Assembly: GCF_014218295.1 (NCBI RefSeq)
Contig: NZ_AP023287.1
Coordinates: forward strand, 5,084,001-5,148,000
Origin: Mycolicibacterium litorale
GTDB taxonomy: Bacteria; Actinomycetota; Actinomycetes; Mycobacteriales; Mycobacteriaceae
Direction of reading: 5' to 3'
DNA length: 64,000 nt
Shown here: positions 26,349 to 34,966 of the stretch, one piece after another
How the letters are laid out: every line of letters begins with the position of its first letter
How positions within the stretch are numbered: position 1 is the first letter of the stretch
Notes under the pieces: model-generated
Databases searched by the model: none
Seen by the model: the letters and a program-made list of their open reading frames with translations, nothing else
What the model was told of the DNA's origin: nothing
Made by a program: the position numbers and the translations under genes

Positions 26349-28597
26349 ACGCGGTTGGCCTCCACGGTGATCGGCGCCTGCCCGGGTTCGCAGGCCTGGC
26401 GTTCCAGCGCCACCAGTGCCACCGCGCGGGCATGGTAGCGGGCGGAGATGGACTCGTCGGTGCCACCGGACAGGATCGGCAGCGGCGCCATCCCCTTGGC
26501 GTGGCGGGCGGCGTTGCGGCCGAGCTCGCGGTACATCTTCGCGGTGAGCAGCGGGGCGACGCTGAACAGTTCGAGGTTCGCCAGCGGCGCCAGGTCGCGG
26601 CGGTGGATGAGCGCGGTTCCCTTGCCCTGCAATCCGATTCCGATTCCCGATCCGGACAGCCGGGCCGCCGTCAACCCGATGAGCCCGACGTCGATGGTCG
26701 AGCGGACCCGCACCAGCCGCGGGACGCAGCCCTCCTCCTCCAGCCCGGCGGACAGTTGCCGCAGCACCTCCCCGACCGTGAGGCCGCACAGCGTGAGCCA
26801 CACCGAACGGCCCAGCGCCGGTGACAGTCCGATGCAGACCTCCCGCGGATCGCTGCCCTGCCGGGCCGGTTCGACGTCGGTGAAGGTGAGGTGACCGGCG
26901 TGGTCGCCCTGGTCGGCGGTGAGCTCGGCGGATGTGCGGGCCTGCCGGATACCGTCGATCTCGGCGCGGCGCTGTTCGGTGAGCAAATATCCGGTGCCGG
27001 GCCCGGCGTAGTCGTTGGGATCGGTGATCTTCGACAGCACCCGGAACTGATCGTCGAAGATCGCCGAGGTCTGTAACTGGTCGCCCCGCAGGCGCTCTCG
27101 GGTCAGCCGCATGATCGCCTCGGCCTCGTCGGTGTAGCCGGTGCGGTGCAGGGCGGCGACCACGTCGAACACCGTGAGCTGTTTGGCCTCGATGGAGGTG
27201 GCCGCCTCGGCGACGGCCTTCGGATCGCCGGCGGGCAGGTCGCGGGAATCGTTGGCGACCACCACCGCGTCGATGCGGTCGTCGCCGAAATCGGCCAGCC
27301 CGAGGTCGCGGTAGACGGCCTGCACGGCCGTCGCCGCCCGTCTGCGCACCCGGGCCAGATGCTCTGGCGAGACGGTGCGCAGACCGCCGTCGGCGCCCCA
27401 GTCCCGCTGCAGCACCAGGAAGTCGTCCATGTCGTCGGCGTTGAAGTTCGACAGCGCGAACGCGTTGTCGTAGCGCGGAATCGAGCCGAATCCGGAGAAG
27501 ATGAAGTCGGCGCCGGCCAGCAGCACCGGCAGTGTGTGCGCGCTGCGGCGGATGTCGGATTCGGAGATCAGGTTGTCGTTACCGGCGCACGACTCGAGGT
27601 CGCGCATCATCACCATGAGGTTCTCGGCGAGCAGTTCCTTCATCCCCTCGGGCACCGAGGCCACCACACCGACCCCGTCGATGCCGCCGTTCTGCACCCC
27701 CTGGGAGCCCAGCGCCCGCGCCAGCGACACACAGCGCGACTCCAGATAGAGGATCGAGCACTTCTCGGCCGCGCCCATCAGCACTTCGGCGCCGCCGCCG
27801 CTGGTGACGCGCATCTTCAGTCCGCGCGACGCGTACGCGGCGGTGAGGATCGCCTTCGAGAACGGGGTGTCGTCACCGTCGACGAACACCTGCTCGGTGC
27901 CGTAGATCGAGATCGTCTCGGCGTAGCTGGTCAGGCCGCGCAGCCCGAGCCGCAGCTCCATCGCCTCTTCGATCGAGCACTGGGCCATCGCGCCCGGCAC
28001 CCCGACCTGGCTGCCGATCAGCAGCGCGATCGCGTTCGACGGGGCGTCGCCGAACACCGGCACCGTCGTCTCCACCTCGCGGAAGCCGTACGCGACCGCA
28101 CTGGCCGCGTCGGCGGCGATCAGCAGCGGATCGTCGAGCTGGTTGGTGACGTGCGCCTGGTTGCTCGGGGTGCGCCTGGCCCGCATCTTGTGCATGGCCA
28201 TCTGCATCTCGACCGGGGTCATCACCGCCATCACCCGGGCCAGCTTGGCCGGGGTGGTGCCGCCGATCAGCCGCACCACCTCGGCACGCGGCACGTTGAC
28301 GTCGACCGCCATCCGGGCCAGCGCCGCATCGTCGAGCGCCATCGCCTCCTCGGCCACCGCCAGGTCGATGCCGTAGCGCGCGATGAACTCGTCGATCACG
28401 TCGAAATCCGCCGCCGCCTTGCCGTCGAGCTCCACGACCTGCCCGTCGCGGATCACCAGCGACGGCTCCGGATCGTGCGGACTGCGCATGGCGACCAGAC
28501 CCAACGCCGGGTCGGTGACACTGAATCCGTCGAGATTGACCGGTTTGGCGTCCAGAATCCGCATCCGACCCTGCGCGAGGTCGTTGATTTCCGTCAC
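26345..28597 (-). CDS. B12-dependent diol/glycerol dehydratase, fused large and medium subunits
   Basis: 750 residues. The first about 550 residues are the catalytic PduC/DhaB1-type subunit (RMRILDAKPVNLDGF, HKMRARRTPSNQAHVTN, ESRCVSLARALGSQGVQNGG, NLISESDIRRSAHTLP). The last about 200 are the medium PduD-like subunit (ADQGDHAGHLTFTDV ... GSGIGIGLQGKG). In enteric bacteria these are separate proteins; here they are one chain. It converts 1,2-propanediol or glycerol to an aldehyde. No microcompartment shell genes are nearby, so the reaction is presumably free in the cytoplasm. GTG start at 28597. Confidence 0.9.
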   Translation of the reverse strand: MTEINDLAQGRMRILDAKPVNLDGFSVTDPALGLVAMRSPHDPEPSLVIRDGQVVELDGKAAADFDVIDEFIARYGIDLAVAEEAMALDDAALARMAVDVNVPRAEVVRLIGGTTPAKLARVMAVMTPVEMQMAMHKMRARRTPSNQAHVTNQLDDPLLIAADAASAVAYGFREVETTVPVFGDAPSNAIALLIGSQVGVPGAMAQCSIEEAMELRLGLRGLTSYAETISIYGTEQVFVDGDDTPFSKAILTAAYASRGLKMRVTSGGGAEVLMGAAEKCSILYLESRCVSLARALGSQGVQNGGIDGVGVVASVPEGMKELLAENLMVMMRDLESCAGNDNLISESDIRRSAHTLPVLLAGADFIFSGFGSIPRYDNAFALSNFNADDMDDFLVLQRDWGADGGLRTVSPEHLARVRRRAATAVQAVYRDLGLADFGDDRIDAVVVANDSRDLPAGDPKAVAEAATSIEAKQLTVFDVVAALHRTGYTDEAEAIMRLTRERLRGDQLQTSAIFDDQFRVLSKITDPNDYAGPGTGYLLTEQRRAEIDGIRQARTSAELTADQGDHAGHLTFTDVEPARQGSDPREVCIGLSPALGRSVWLTLCGLTVGEVLRQLSAGLEEEGCVPRLVRVRSTIDVGLIGLTAARLSGSGIGIGLQGKGTALIHRRDLAPLANLELFSVAPLLTAKMYRELGRNAARHAKGMAPLPILSGGTDESISARYHARAVALVALERQACEPGQAPITVEANRV

Positions 28598-28689
28598 AGC
28601 GCCGATCCTGCCGTGTCGGTGCGCGACACGCGATGCCATTACTGGTCGGCGTTTCTGGCCCTTTTCCGGGGCACTGCCACCATGGGGTG

Positions 28690-30453
28690 GTGAAACGACT
28701 CGTCCTCGCGCTCGTCGCCGCCCTCGTTCTCACCCTCACGGCCTGCTCGTCGCCGAGCCCGGCCGACCCGTTCCGCGCGTTCGCCGACGCCCTCGGCCGG
28801 CGCGACGCGAAGGCCGCGGCGCAGCAGACGTCCGACCCCGCGGCCGCCGAACCGGTGATCGCGGCCATGTTCGACGGGCTGGGCGCCGACGCCGCGGTGC
28901 GGGTCGAGGCGGCGCCCGTCGACGGCGACGAGGCCACCGAGACGCTCGACTACCAGTGGACGCTGGCCCCCGGCCGGGAGTTCGGCTACCAGGCGACCGG
29001 CACCGCCGAGCAGAGCGGTGACCAGTGGCGGCTGGCGTGGTCGCCGGCCCTGCTGCACCCCGACCTGCAGCCGGGCCTGACGTTCCAGTACAGCGAGGAC
29101 AGCGAGCTGCAGACCCCGGTGCTCGACCGCACCGGGCAGGCGTTGATGACGTGGCAGACGGTCGGGGTGATCACGCTGGACCGGGCGCACCGCGAGTCGG
29201 CGGGCGCGCTGGCCGGGCTGCTGGCGCCGATCGAGCCGACCATCACCGCGGAGTCCATCCAGGCCCAGGTCGACAAGGCCACCGACGACAAGGTGGTCAC
29301 CGTCATCCGGTTGCGGGAAGCGGACCTGGCGCCGCTGGCCGAGCAACTGCGCGCGGTCCCCGGCGTCACGATCTCCGAACAGGGTGACCTGCTCACGGCG
29401 GACCGGGCGCTGTCCTCCCCGGCGATGGCCGAACTGCCGAAGGTGTGGCACGACCGCATCACCCGCACCGCGGGCTGGTCGGTGTACCTGGTCGACGGCG
29501 ACGGCGCGGTCGCCCAGCGGCTGACAGCCACCCCGCCGGCCCCGACCGACCCGGTGCGCACGTCGCTGGACCTGCGGCTGCAGCTGCTCGCCCAGCAGGC
29601 CGTCGCCGCCGAACCGCGGCCGACCATGCTCGTCGCGATCTCGCCATCGGACGGTGGCATCCTCGCGGCGGCACAGAACGAGTCGGCCGACGCGCAGGGC
29701 GCCATCGCGTTCTCCGGGTTGTATCCGCCGGGGTCGACGTTCAAGACCATCACGACCGCGGCGGCGCTGGAAGCCGGTCTGGTGACGCCCGAGACGCCGG
29801 TCGCCTGCCCGGGCCGGCTCACCATCGAGAACCGGACGATCCCCAACGACGACGACTTCGACCTCGGCACCGTGCCGCTGACCACGGCGTTCGCCCGATC
29901 CTGCAACACCTCGATGGGGGCGCTGGCCGACCGGCTGCCCGCCGATGCGCTGACCACGACGGCGCGCGCGTTCGGCATCGGCGTCGACTACATGATCCCG
30001 GGGCTGACCACCGTCACCGGCAAGGTGCCCGCCGCCGACACCGCCGCGCAGCGCGTCGAGAACGGGATCGGCCAGGGCACCGTGACGGTCAGCCCGTTCG
30101 GCCTCGCGGTCGCCGAGGCCAGCCTCGCGCACGGTGCGACGATCACCCCGACCCTCGTGCTCGGGGAGAAGACGACCGCCGACACCCCGTCCGAACAGCT
30201 GCCGTCCGACGTCGTCGACGCACTGCGGATGATGATGCGGGCGACGGTCAGCGAGGGCACCGCGAGCGTGCTGTCCGACATCCCCGATCTCGGCGGCAAG
30301 ACCGGCACCGCGGAGTTCGGCGACAACACCCATTCGCACGGGTGGTTCGCGGGGATCGCCGGCGACATCGCGTTCGCGACGCTGGTGGTCGGCGGGGATT
30401 CGTCGGCACCGGCGATCGCCGTGTCGGGCAACTTCCTGCGGCCTGCGGGGTGA
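28690..30453 (+). CDS. Penicillin-binding lipoprotein (class B PBP-like transpeptidase)
   Basis: 587 residues. Lipobox LTAC after a hydrophobic signal, an N-terminal NTF2-like MecA_N region, a dimerisation domain, then the transpeptidase domain with SxxK in PPGSTFKTITT, SxN in RSCNTS and KTG in GGKTGTAEFG. Corresponds to the Rv2864c type of mycobacterial PBP lipoprotein that crosslinks peptidoglycan and contributes to beta-lactam response. Starts at GTG 28690 (a GTG three bases earlier is equally possible). Confidence 0.9.
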   Translation: MKRLVLALVAALVLTLTACSSPSPADPFRAFADALGRRDAKAAAQQTSDPAAAEPVIAAMFDGLGADAAVRVEAAPVDGDEATETLDYQWTLAPGREFGYQATGTAEQSGDQWRLAWSPALLHPDLQPGLTFQYSEDSELQTPVLDRTGQALMTWQTVGVITLDRAHRESAGALAGLLAPIEPTITAESIQAQVDKATDDKVVTVIRLREADLAPLAEQLRAVPGVTISEQGDLLTADRALSSPAMAELPKVWHDRITRTAGWSVYLVDGDGAVAQRLTATPPAPTDPVRTSLDLRLQLLAQQAVAAEPRPTMLVAISPSDGGILAAAQNESADAQGAIAFSGLYPPGSTFKTITTAAALEAGLVTPETPVACPGRLTIENRTIPNDDDFDLGTVPLTTAFARSCNTSMGALADRLPADALTTTARAFGIGVDYMIPGLTTVTGKVPAADTAAQRVENGIGQGTVTVSPFGLAVAEASLAHGATITPTLVLGEKTTADTPSEQLPSDVVDALRMMMRATVSEGTASVLSDIPDLGGKTGTAEFGDNTHSHGWFAGIAGDIAFATLVVGGDSSAPAIAVSGNFLRPAG

Positions 30454-30471
30454 ATCGGGCAAGCTGAGCCC

Positions 30472-30840
30472 ATGAAACTGGTGGCTGTCCTGGCAGCGGC
30501 CGGCGGTGTGCTCGCCGCGCCGCTCGTCACCGCCTCGCCCGCGGCGGCGGGCCCCTGCAACAGCGTCGACTGCGTGCCGTACGTCGACCGCAACATCGAC
30601 CCGAGCGAGTCGTGCGTCCCCATGGGGGACCGCTACCTGTTCGGTCTCGACGCGTCGGGCAACAACTACCTGTGCAACGTGCAGGGCAGTTGGGTGTCGC
30701 AGCCGGCGCTGGTGGGTGTGCGGACGAACGGCGCCCCGTGCGACGGCAACACCGGTGTCGCGCAGACCCCCGACGGGTTGGTGCTGACGTGCAAAGCCGG
30801 CGCCTGGAAACCCGACTTCACCGCGTTCTACTACAGCTAG
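30472..30840 (+). CDS. Small secreted protein of unknown function
   Basis: 122 residues. Sec signal MKLVAVLAAAGGVLAAPLV with cleavage likely after ASPAAA, then a mature domain with six cysteines (C29, C34, C48 and three further on) and conserved aromatic residues, suggesting disulfides outside the membrane. Common type of mycobacterial exported hypothetical; no function recognised. Begins 18 bases after the PBP gene, and its stop abuts the stop of the convergent DUF2237 gene. Confidence 0.8.
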   Translation: MKLVAVLAAAGGVLAAPLVTASPAAAGPCNSVDCVPYVDRNIDPSESCVPMGDRYLFGLDASGNNYLCNVQGSWVSQPALVGVRTNGAPCDGNTGVAQTPDGLVLTCKAGAWKPDFTAFYYS

Positions 30841-31227
30841 CTAGAGGCCGCCGAGGTCGTCGGGCACGTCGACGGCGTGTTCGCGCAGCGCCTCCATCGG
30901 CACCACGTCGAGGGTGCGCTCGTGGGTGGCGGCCAGCACCACCGGTGCGGCGCACCCGTCGCGGTGGGCGCGCAGCCAGTTGGCGGCGGTGACGCACCAG
31001 CGGTCACCGGGATTCAGGCCGGGGAACCGATACTCGGGCCGCGGGGTCGACAGGTCGTTGCCGATCGAGCGCTGATGGTCGAGGAACTCGACGGTGACGA
31101 CCGCGCAGATGGTGTGCGCGCCGAGGTCCTCGGGGCCCGTCGAACAGCAGCCGTCACGGTAGAAGCCGGTCAGCGGGTCGGTACCGCACTCCTGCAGCGG
31201 GCCGCCGAGCACATTGCGTTCAGACAC
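30841..31227 (-). CDS. DUF2237 family protein
   Basis: 128 residues. The N-terminal NVLGGPLQECGTDPLTGFYRDGCC is the DUF2237 signature, with further conserved FLDHQRSIGNDLSTP and FPGLNPGDRWCVTA. Conserved Cys and Asp suggest a metal or catalytic site, but the function is unknown. Last core gene before the phage-like element, whose left boundary lies 50 bases upstream of this gene's start. Confidence 0.88.
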   Translation of the reverse strand: MSERNVLGGPLQECGTDPLTGFYRDGCCSTGPEDLGAHTICAVVTVEFLDHQRSIGNDLSTPRPEYRFPGLNPGDRWCVTAANWLRAHRDGCAAPVVLAATHERTLDVVPMEALREHAVDVPDDLGGL

Positions 31228-31276
31228 CGGGTCAGTATGACTTCGGTCTCCCGGCGAAGCCCCGGCCGGGGAAAGA

Positions 31277-31303
31277 TGGCGGTGGCGGAGGGATTTGAAC
31301 CCT
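31277..31303. repeat. attL: 27-bp core, distal tRNA fragment
   Basis: Direct repeat identical to 41925-41951 (TGGCGGTGGCGGAGGGATTT...), i.e. the complement of the CCA end, acceptor strand and T-arm of tRNA-Ser. Sequence beyond it (ATTCGGCTACC) no longer folds as tRNA, so this is the duplicated stub left by integration. Confidence 0.93.
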
Positions 31304-31415
31304 ATTCGGCTACCTGGTCAGGCGGTCGTAAATGCGAACACCTGGCCTGATAGATCAATCCCACTCACTCTAGCTACCCGTTGATTCGCGGAGTTTGTGT
31401 CCAAAAGGTGTCCAC

Positions 31416-31539
31416 GGTGACGGCTGGCGCAGGTACCGCTCGGGGCTGCTGTGAGAGACCCGTCGTGGCGGTCCTTACCCGAGGAGATCGAGGGCTGCTC
31501 ACAACCCTCGCCGTGCCGGGGGCGACGCCAGCCGTCACC
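31416..31539. repeat. Inverted repeat with inner hairpin near attL
   Basis: 14-bp perfect arms GGTGACGGCTGGCG (31416-31429) and CGCCAGCCGTCACC (31526-31539) are separated by 96 bases that include a smaller hairpin at 31489-31510 (CGAGGGCT / AACCCTCG). The 240 bases between attL and the connector gene carry no gene. The structure could be a terminator for the leftward late operon, an integration/packaging site, or a folded RNA. Confidence 0.6.
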
Positions 31540-31543
31540 TGGT

Positions 31544-31855
31544 CTACATCGCCCGCACCCGGTACCGGTTCAGCACTACCTGCTCGGCGAGCGTCCAGCC
31601 GTTGAAGAAGGACCGGTGCTCGGTCTCGACGTCGTCGACTCTGTCCCGTGCGGAGGTCTGCCGGCCGTTGGCGGCGAGGCGGGCTGCCGCGGTAGTGATC
31701 ACCGCAGACAGCTCGTCGTTGGGCACGCCGTTGTCGAAACCTCTGCCTCTGGTGTATGCCCTCGCCATGACAGTGACGATGGGGATCACCTTGGAGATGT
31801 CGGTGTTGCGCCAGTCGACCAGCGTCTCGACGGCTGCCGGATCGACCCCCGGCAT
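31544..31855 (-). CDS. Phage head-tail connector-like protein
   Basis: 103 residues. VITTAAARLAANGRQ and the C-terminal FFNGWTLAEQVVLNRYR are the pattern of short gp6-like head completion/adaptor proteins that follow the capsid gene in mycobacterial phages. Its start overlaps the capsid stop by 1-2 bases of an ATGA-type junction. It is the last gene of the late operon; in a normal siphophage tail genes would follow, but here the element ends. Confidence 0.72.
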   Translation of the reverse strand: MPGVDPAAVETLVDWRNTDISKVIPIVTVMARAYTRGRGFDNGVPNDELSAVITTAAARLAANGRQTSARDRVDDVETEHRSFFNGWTLAEQVVLNRYRVRAM

Positions 31856-32724
31856 CAGATGGTGATCCCGGTGAGCTTAACGACCGCCTCCGGGTTGAGC
31901 GGCTTCGCGTCGTACCGGCACACCACCCTCAGTGCCAGTTGATCAAAGTCTCCGAATGTCTGGTCGAGCACCTTGACCGAAGGGGCGAGGTCTCGGGCGA
32001 CGGCGACCTTGCTGAAGTCGACGAGCGCGGCACGGGCGGTCGGGGTGCCGCCAGTGGTGTCCGGGACACGGTTGGAGACGATCACGTTGTGGCCCAGCAG
32101 CGTGTAGCCCCCAGCGGCGGTGACGTCGGACTGCACAATGTATCGGCCATCGGTGTCCTTGATCTTCCTAAGCTTGATCAGCTCGCGGGAGGTCATCACC
32201 CACCGCATGCTCGCCGGGTCGACGTTCGCGCCCAAAGCCAGGGCCTCGGCGTCGTGAAGGTGGTCGAGGGTGAGCGCGCCGCCCACGGCGAGGGTCTGGG
32301 TCCCAGACCATGCGAACAGCCCTTGCGGAGTGGTGGTGCCATCACCCGATGCCGAGAACAGCTGCGAGTCCAGCTTCGCGGCCACATCGGTCACCAGGCG
32401 GTCCTTGAGCGCGGCGTCGAGAGCAATGACGGATTGGCGGGCCAGCTCATTGGAGTAGCGAGTCAGCGTCTTGAGCGACTTCATCGTCGAGGGCAGCAAC
32501 TCGATTTCGTCGAAGTCCGGGGACGCCTCTGGGATCTGCTCGTTCTCACCGACCCACGAAACCGTCGTGGGGGCGCCAAGTTTCGGGATACGGATCGGCG
32601 ATGCGGTGTCGAAGATGCGAGGGCCGGCGGCGAGGAACTTAGCGGCTTCCTCGAGCGGCTTGACGAGGATCTTGACGACCTGCTCGGCAGTGAGTTCACT
32701 CGCCGAAGTGGTGGAAACAGCCAT
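31855..32724 (-). CDS. Phage major capsid protein (HK97 fold)
   Basis: 289 residues. IRIPKLGAPTTVSWVGENEQIPE (N-terminal part), LTRYSNELARQSVIALD, VMTSRELIKLRKIKDTDGRYI and LLGHNVIVSNRVPD are the E-loop/P-domain landmarks of HK97-type capsid proteins. There is no N-terminal delta domain and no protease gene, so assembly probably relies on the separate scaffold at 33021. The ATG at 32724 is preceded by GGACATTCCC (weak ribosome site). Confidence 0.9.
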   Translation of the reverse strand: MAVSTTSASELTAEQVVKILVKPLEEAAKFLAAGPRIFDTASPIRIPKLGAPTTVSWVGENEQIPEASPDFDEIELLPSTMKSLKTLTRYSNELARQSVIALDAALKDRLVTDVAAKLDSQLFSASGDGTTTPQGLFAWSGTQTLAVGGALTLDHLHDAEALALGANVDPASMRWVMTSRELIKLRKIKDTDGRYIVQSDVTAAGGYTLLGHNVIVSNRVPDTTGGTPTARAALVDFSKVAVARDLAPSVKVLDQTFGDFDQLALRVVCRYDAKPLNPEAVVKLTGITI

Positions 32725-32776
32725 GGGAATGTCCTAACGATTCAAGTGGATTTGGATGCCCACGTCGTCAGGACGG

Positions 32777-32809
32777 TGAAGGGGCCGCACGCCGGGTGCG
32801 ACCCCTTCA
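32777..32809 (-). terminator. Hairpin between scaffold-side genes and capsid gene
   Basis: Near-perfect stem TGAAGGGG-C-CGCAC / GTGCG-A-CCCCTTCA in the 102-base gap upstream of the capsid gene. It may attenuate transcription or stabilise the capsid mRNA end; no T-tract follows. Confidence 0.55.
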
Positions 32810-32826
32810 TCATACGCCCAAGGCGG

Positions 32827-33024
32827 TTAGCCAACCGTAGCTGAGCGCCCACCGGCGGACTTCCGGGGCATCGCGCCGACGACCGTCGCATACGCGTTCG
32901 CCAGATTCTCTAAGGTACTGCCGGTGGTCCGCTGGGCCTCCGCCTTAATTTTGGTTAAAAGTGCTTCTGCTGTCTCTTCTGACAGCTCTCTCAATTCAGC
33001 CATTCGTTTCTCTCTCTGAGTCAT
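32827..33024 (-). CDS. Small helical phage protein, 65 aa
   Basis: MAELRELSEETAEALLTKI followed by AEAQRTTGSTLENLANAYATVVGA: short, charged and probably helical. Overlaps the scaffold stop by 4 bases (ATGA), so it is translated with it. Position between scaffold and capsid suggests a head-assembly or decoration role, but no family is recognised. Confidence 0.65.
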   Translation of the reverse strand: MTQREKRMAELRELSEETAEALLTKIKAEAQRTTGSTLENLANAYATVVGAMPRKSAGGRSATVG

Positions 33025-33476
33025 CCAGCTCGCTGCCGCAGGAGCGCGGCGAGATCAACGTTAGCTGCAGCCCCTGACATCGCGCCCTGTCCGATGTCGC
33101 CGGACGGTCGGCGCGTCGCAAGGTGGGGTTTGCGGGTGAGGAGATCGTCGACGGCGGCGACGAGAGCGTCCGGGTCATCGAGATGGGTTTCGTCGAAGGC
33201 GAGGTCGGTGGGGTCGGCCAGGCGGCCGGTGGCGCGAACCAGCTCGGTGTGGAGTCGTTGGGCGTAGGTGTCGCCGCGCTGCGCGCGTTCCCGGTAGCCA
33301 GCCGATTCTCGGCGTAGCCGTTCGACGTACGAGCGGGGGAACGTATCGGCGTCATCGTCTTCCGGTTCGGACTCGGTGGCCACCTCCGGGTCGTCAATGA
33401 TGACTGATTCGTCATTTCGGATTTCCGAAACACTGTGCTCGTCGGCGTGGTCTGTCTCGGTGGTCTCGTCAGGCAT
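33021..33476 (-). CDS. Capsid scaffolding-like protein
   Basis: 151 residues. An acidic N-terminal half (ESEPEDDDADTFPRSYVERLRRESAGYRERAQ), a predicted coiled region, and a C-terminal ANVDLAALLRQRAG. The acidic/helical layout and the SYVERLRRE motif are usual for actinophage scaffold proteins located between portal and capsid genes. Start ATG at 33476 overlaps the 63-aa gene by 8 bases. Confidence 0.78.
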   Translation of the reverse strand: MPDETTETDHADEHSVSEIRNDESVIIDDPEVATESEPEDDDADTFPRSYVERLRRESAGYRERAQRGDTYAQRLHTELVRATGRLADPTDLAFDETHLDDPDALVAAVDDLLTRKPHLATRRPSGDIGQGAMSGAAANVDLAALLRQRAG

Positions 33477-33660
33477 GGTCAGTCCTCTCGGTGTGTGAGT
33501 TCTTCAATTCGGTTACTGCGTCGGCGAGCTGAGTGGCTAGGTCGATGGCCTCGGATGGGGACATGCAATAGGTGAGGCCACCGACCCGCAGACGTATAGG
33601 TCGCGGCCTGCCCGGTGCTGCAGCCGCCTCGAAACTGAGGTCGCGGACGCTAAGCCGCAT
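33469..33660 (-). CDS. Small phage protein, 63 aa
   Basis: MRLSVRDLSFEAAAA then IRLRVGGLTYCMSPSEAIDLATQLADAV. Overlaps both portal stop (11 bases) and scaffold start (8 bases), which argues for real translation in the operon. No function recognised. Confidence 0.6.
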   Translation of the reverse strand: MRLSVRDLSFEAAAAPGRPRPIRLRVGGLTYCMSPSEAIDLATQLADAVTELKNSHTERTDHA

Positions 33661-34966
33661 CGGGCACCGCCCGCGGTGTAGCGGCGTCGATCTTGGCGAT
33701 CTCGTCGTCGGGATATCCGAGCTTGCTCAACGCGTACGCCCGAGGCAGTAGACCCGCCTGGAACAGTTTGACCACGGCATCGGCTTCCTGAGCGACCGAG
33801 CGAGTCGCAGCGTCGGCCCACTGCACCCGAATATCGTCGATGAGGCTGGGGTCGCGACCATCCCGCACCGCGATCATCAAGCGCGCCACTTGCTCCCACG
33901 ACCGGCCGAACGTGGCTTGCCGGGCCTCAGCGCGGGCGGTCAGGCTGGCCTCTGCTGCCCGTAGCGCATCAGCGGATGCCGGGTTGTCAGTGAACACACC
34001 AACGTAGTGCGCGGGGAGGGTGGACACGGCCATGATCTGCCCGAGGATCACTCGAACGGATGCTTCGTAGCCGGTGAGGTCGGCCGCCTGCAGCTGCCCG
34101 AACTTGGCCTGATCGTTCTCCGAGATCATGGCCCGATGCCCCTCGGGGATCGGGTTGACCTCCTCCATCACCGGCTCCCCGTTGATGGTTTCGACCGGGT
34201 TGCCGTCAGCGTCGAGGACCGGTTCCTCGGCCAGTTCGATGCCGGTGGCCCACCGCCGCGGACGGCCAACGTATTCGGAGGTGACCATCATGTCCGCCAA
34301 GCTCTTGTTGAGCGCGTCCACGAGCGGCTTGAGATCGTCGATCTCGCTGACGCCGTAGTCGTCGAGGATGCGGTCAGAGTTGCGGAGCGCCACAACGGGA
34401 ACCACTCCGAGGGGGTTGGCGATGGTGTCAACGGTGTGGAAGCCGATGGTGGTGGCACCGGTCTGGTTGGCGCGAAGCCGTACGATCCGGTCGGGCAGGT
34501 ACAGCACCGCCTCGGTCGTCGTCTTCGTCTCCCACCGTTTGATCGCGGCGGTGATCTGCCGGGTGCCGGGATCGAGTTGGACGGCGACCTGTTTGGCGGA
34601 TTCGACGGTGACCTTCGGGTGGCCGAACTGGTCGGCCCACACGATCACGTAACTGTCGCCGAGGAGCAGCGCCTCTCGGTGCGCCACGCCGGAGGTCTGG
34701 TCGAGGTCGTTGCGAATCCAATCCGTCCACAATCCGGCGTCGCCGGTGAATCCGGTGATGCGCAGCCGTTCGGCGAGCGCGGTCACCGCCAGGCGGGGAA
34801 TGTTCGAGGCCATCACCCCAAATCTGTTGCCTAGGGCGATCTTCGCTTCGGGGCTGAGGAATGCCAGCGGTTGGTGGCCGCCGTAGTACAGGTCCAGCTC
34901 GCTGTATCGGGCGGCCGGTTCGTCGAGGCGCTGCATCAGTTGCAGCACCAGTTCATCTTGGGTCAT
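33650..34966 (-). CDS. Phage portal protein (SPP1 gp6-like)
   Basis: 438 residues. LYYGGHQPLAFLSPEAKIALG near the N-terminus, the stem/clip region, WATGIELAEEPVLDADGNPV and TLPAHYVGVFTDNPASADALRAAE match the Phage_prot_Gp6 portal family. The dodecameric portal forms the DNA entry vertex and docks the terminase encoded directly upstream (4-base ATGA overlap). Confidence 0.9.
   Translation of the reverse strand: MTQDELVLQLMQRLDEPAARYSELDLYYGGHQPLAFLSPEAKIALGNRFGVMASNIPRLAVTALAERLRITGFTGDAGLWTDWIRNDLDQTSGVAHREALLLGDSYVIVWADQFGHPKVTVESAKQVAVQLDPGTRQITAAIKRWETKTTTEAVLYLPDRIVRLRANQTGATTIGFHTVDTIANPLGVVPVVALRNSDRILDDYGVSEIDDLKPLVDALNKSLADMMVTSEYVGRPRRWATGIELAEEPVLDADGNPVETINGEPVMEEVNPIPEGHRAMISENDQAKFGQLQAADLTGYEASVRVILGQIMAVSTLPAHYVGVFTDNPASADALRAAEASLTARAEARQATFGRSWEQVARLMIAVRDGRDPSLIDDIRVQWADAATRSVAQEADAVVKLFQAGLLPRAYALSKLGYPDDEIAKIDAATPRAVPDAA

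Noticed and set aside
27146..28693. 515-codon rightward open frame over the diol dehydratase gene
   Set aside because: His/Arg/Gln/Gly-rich antisense shadow with no recognisable domain; the leftward dehydratase is unambiguous.
31277..31380. Complete tRNA gene at the left end of the mobile element
   Set aside because: Only the 27-bp 3' part matches tRNA-Ser; the following sequence cannot form the anticodon, D and variable arms.
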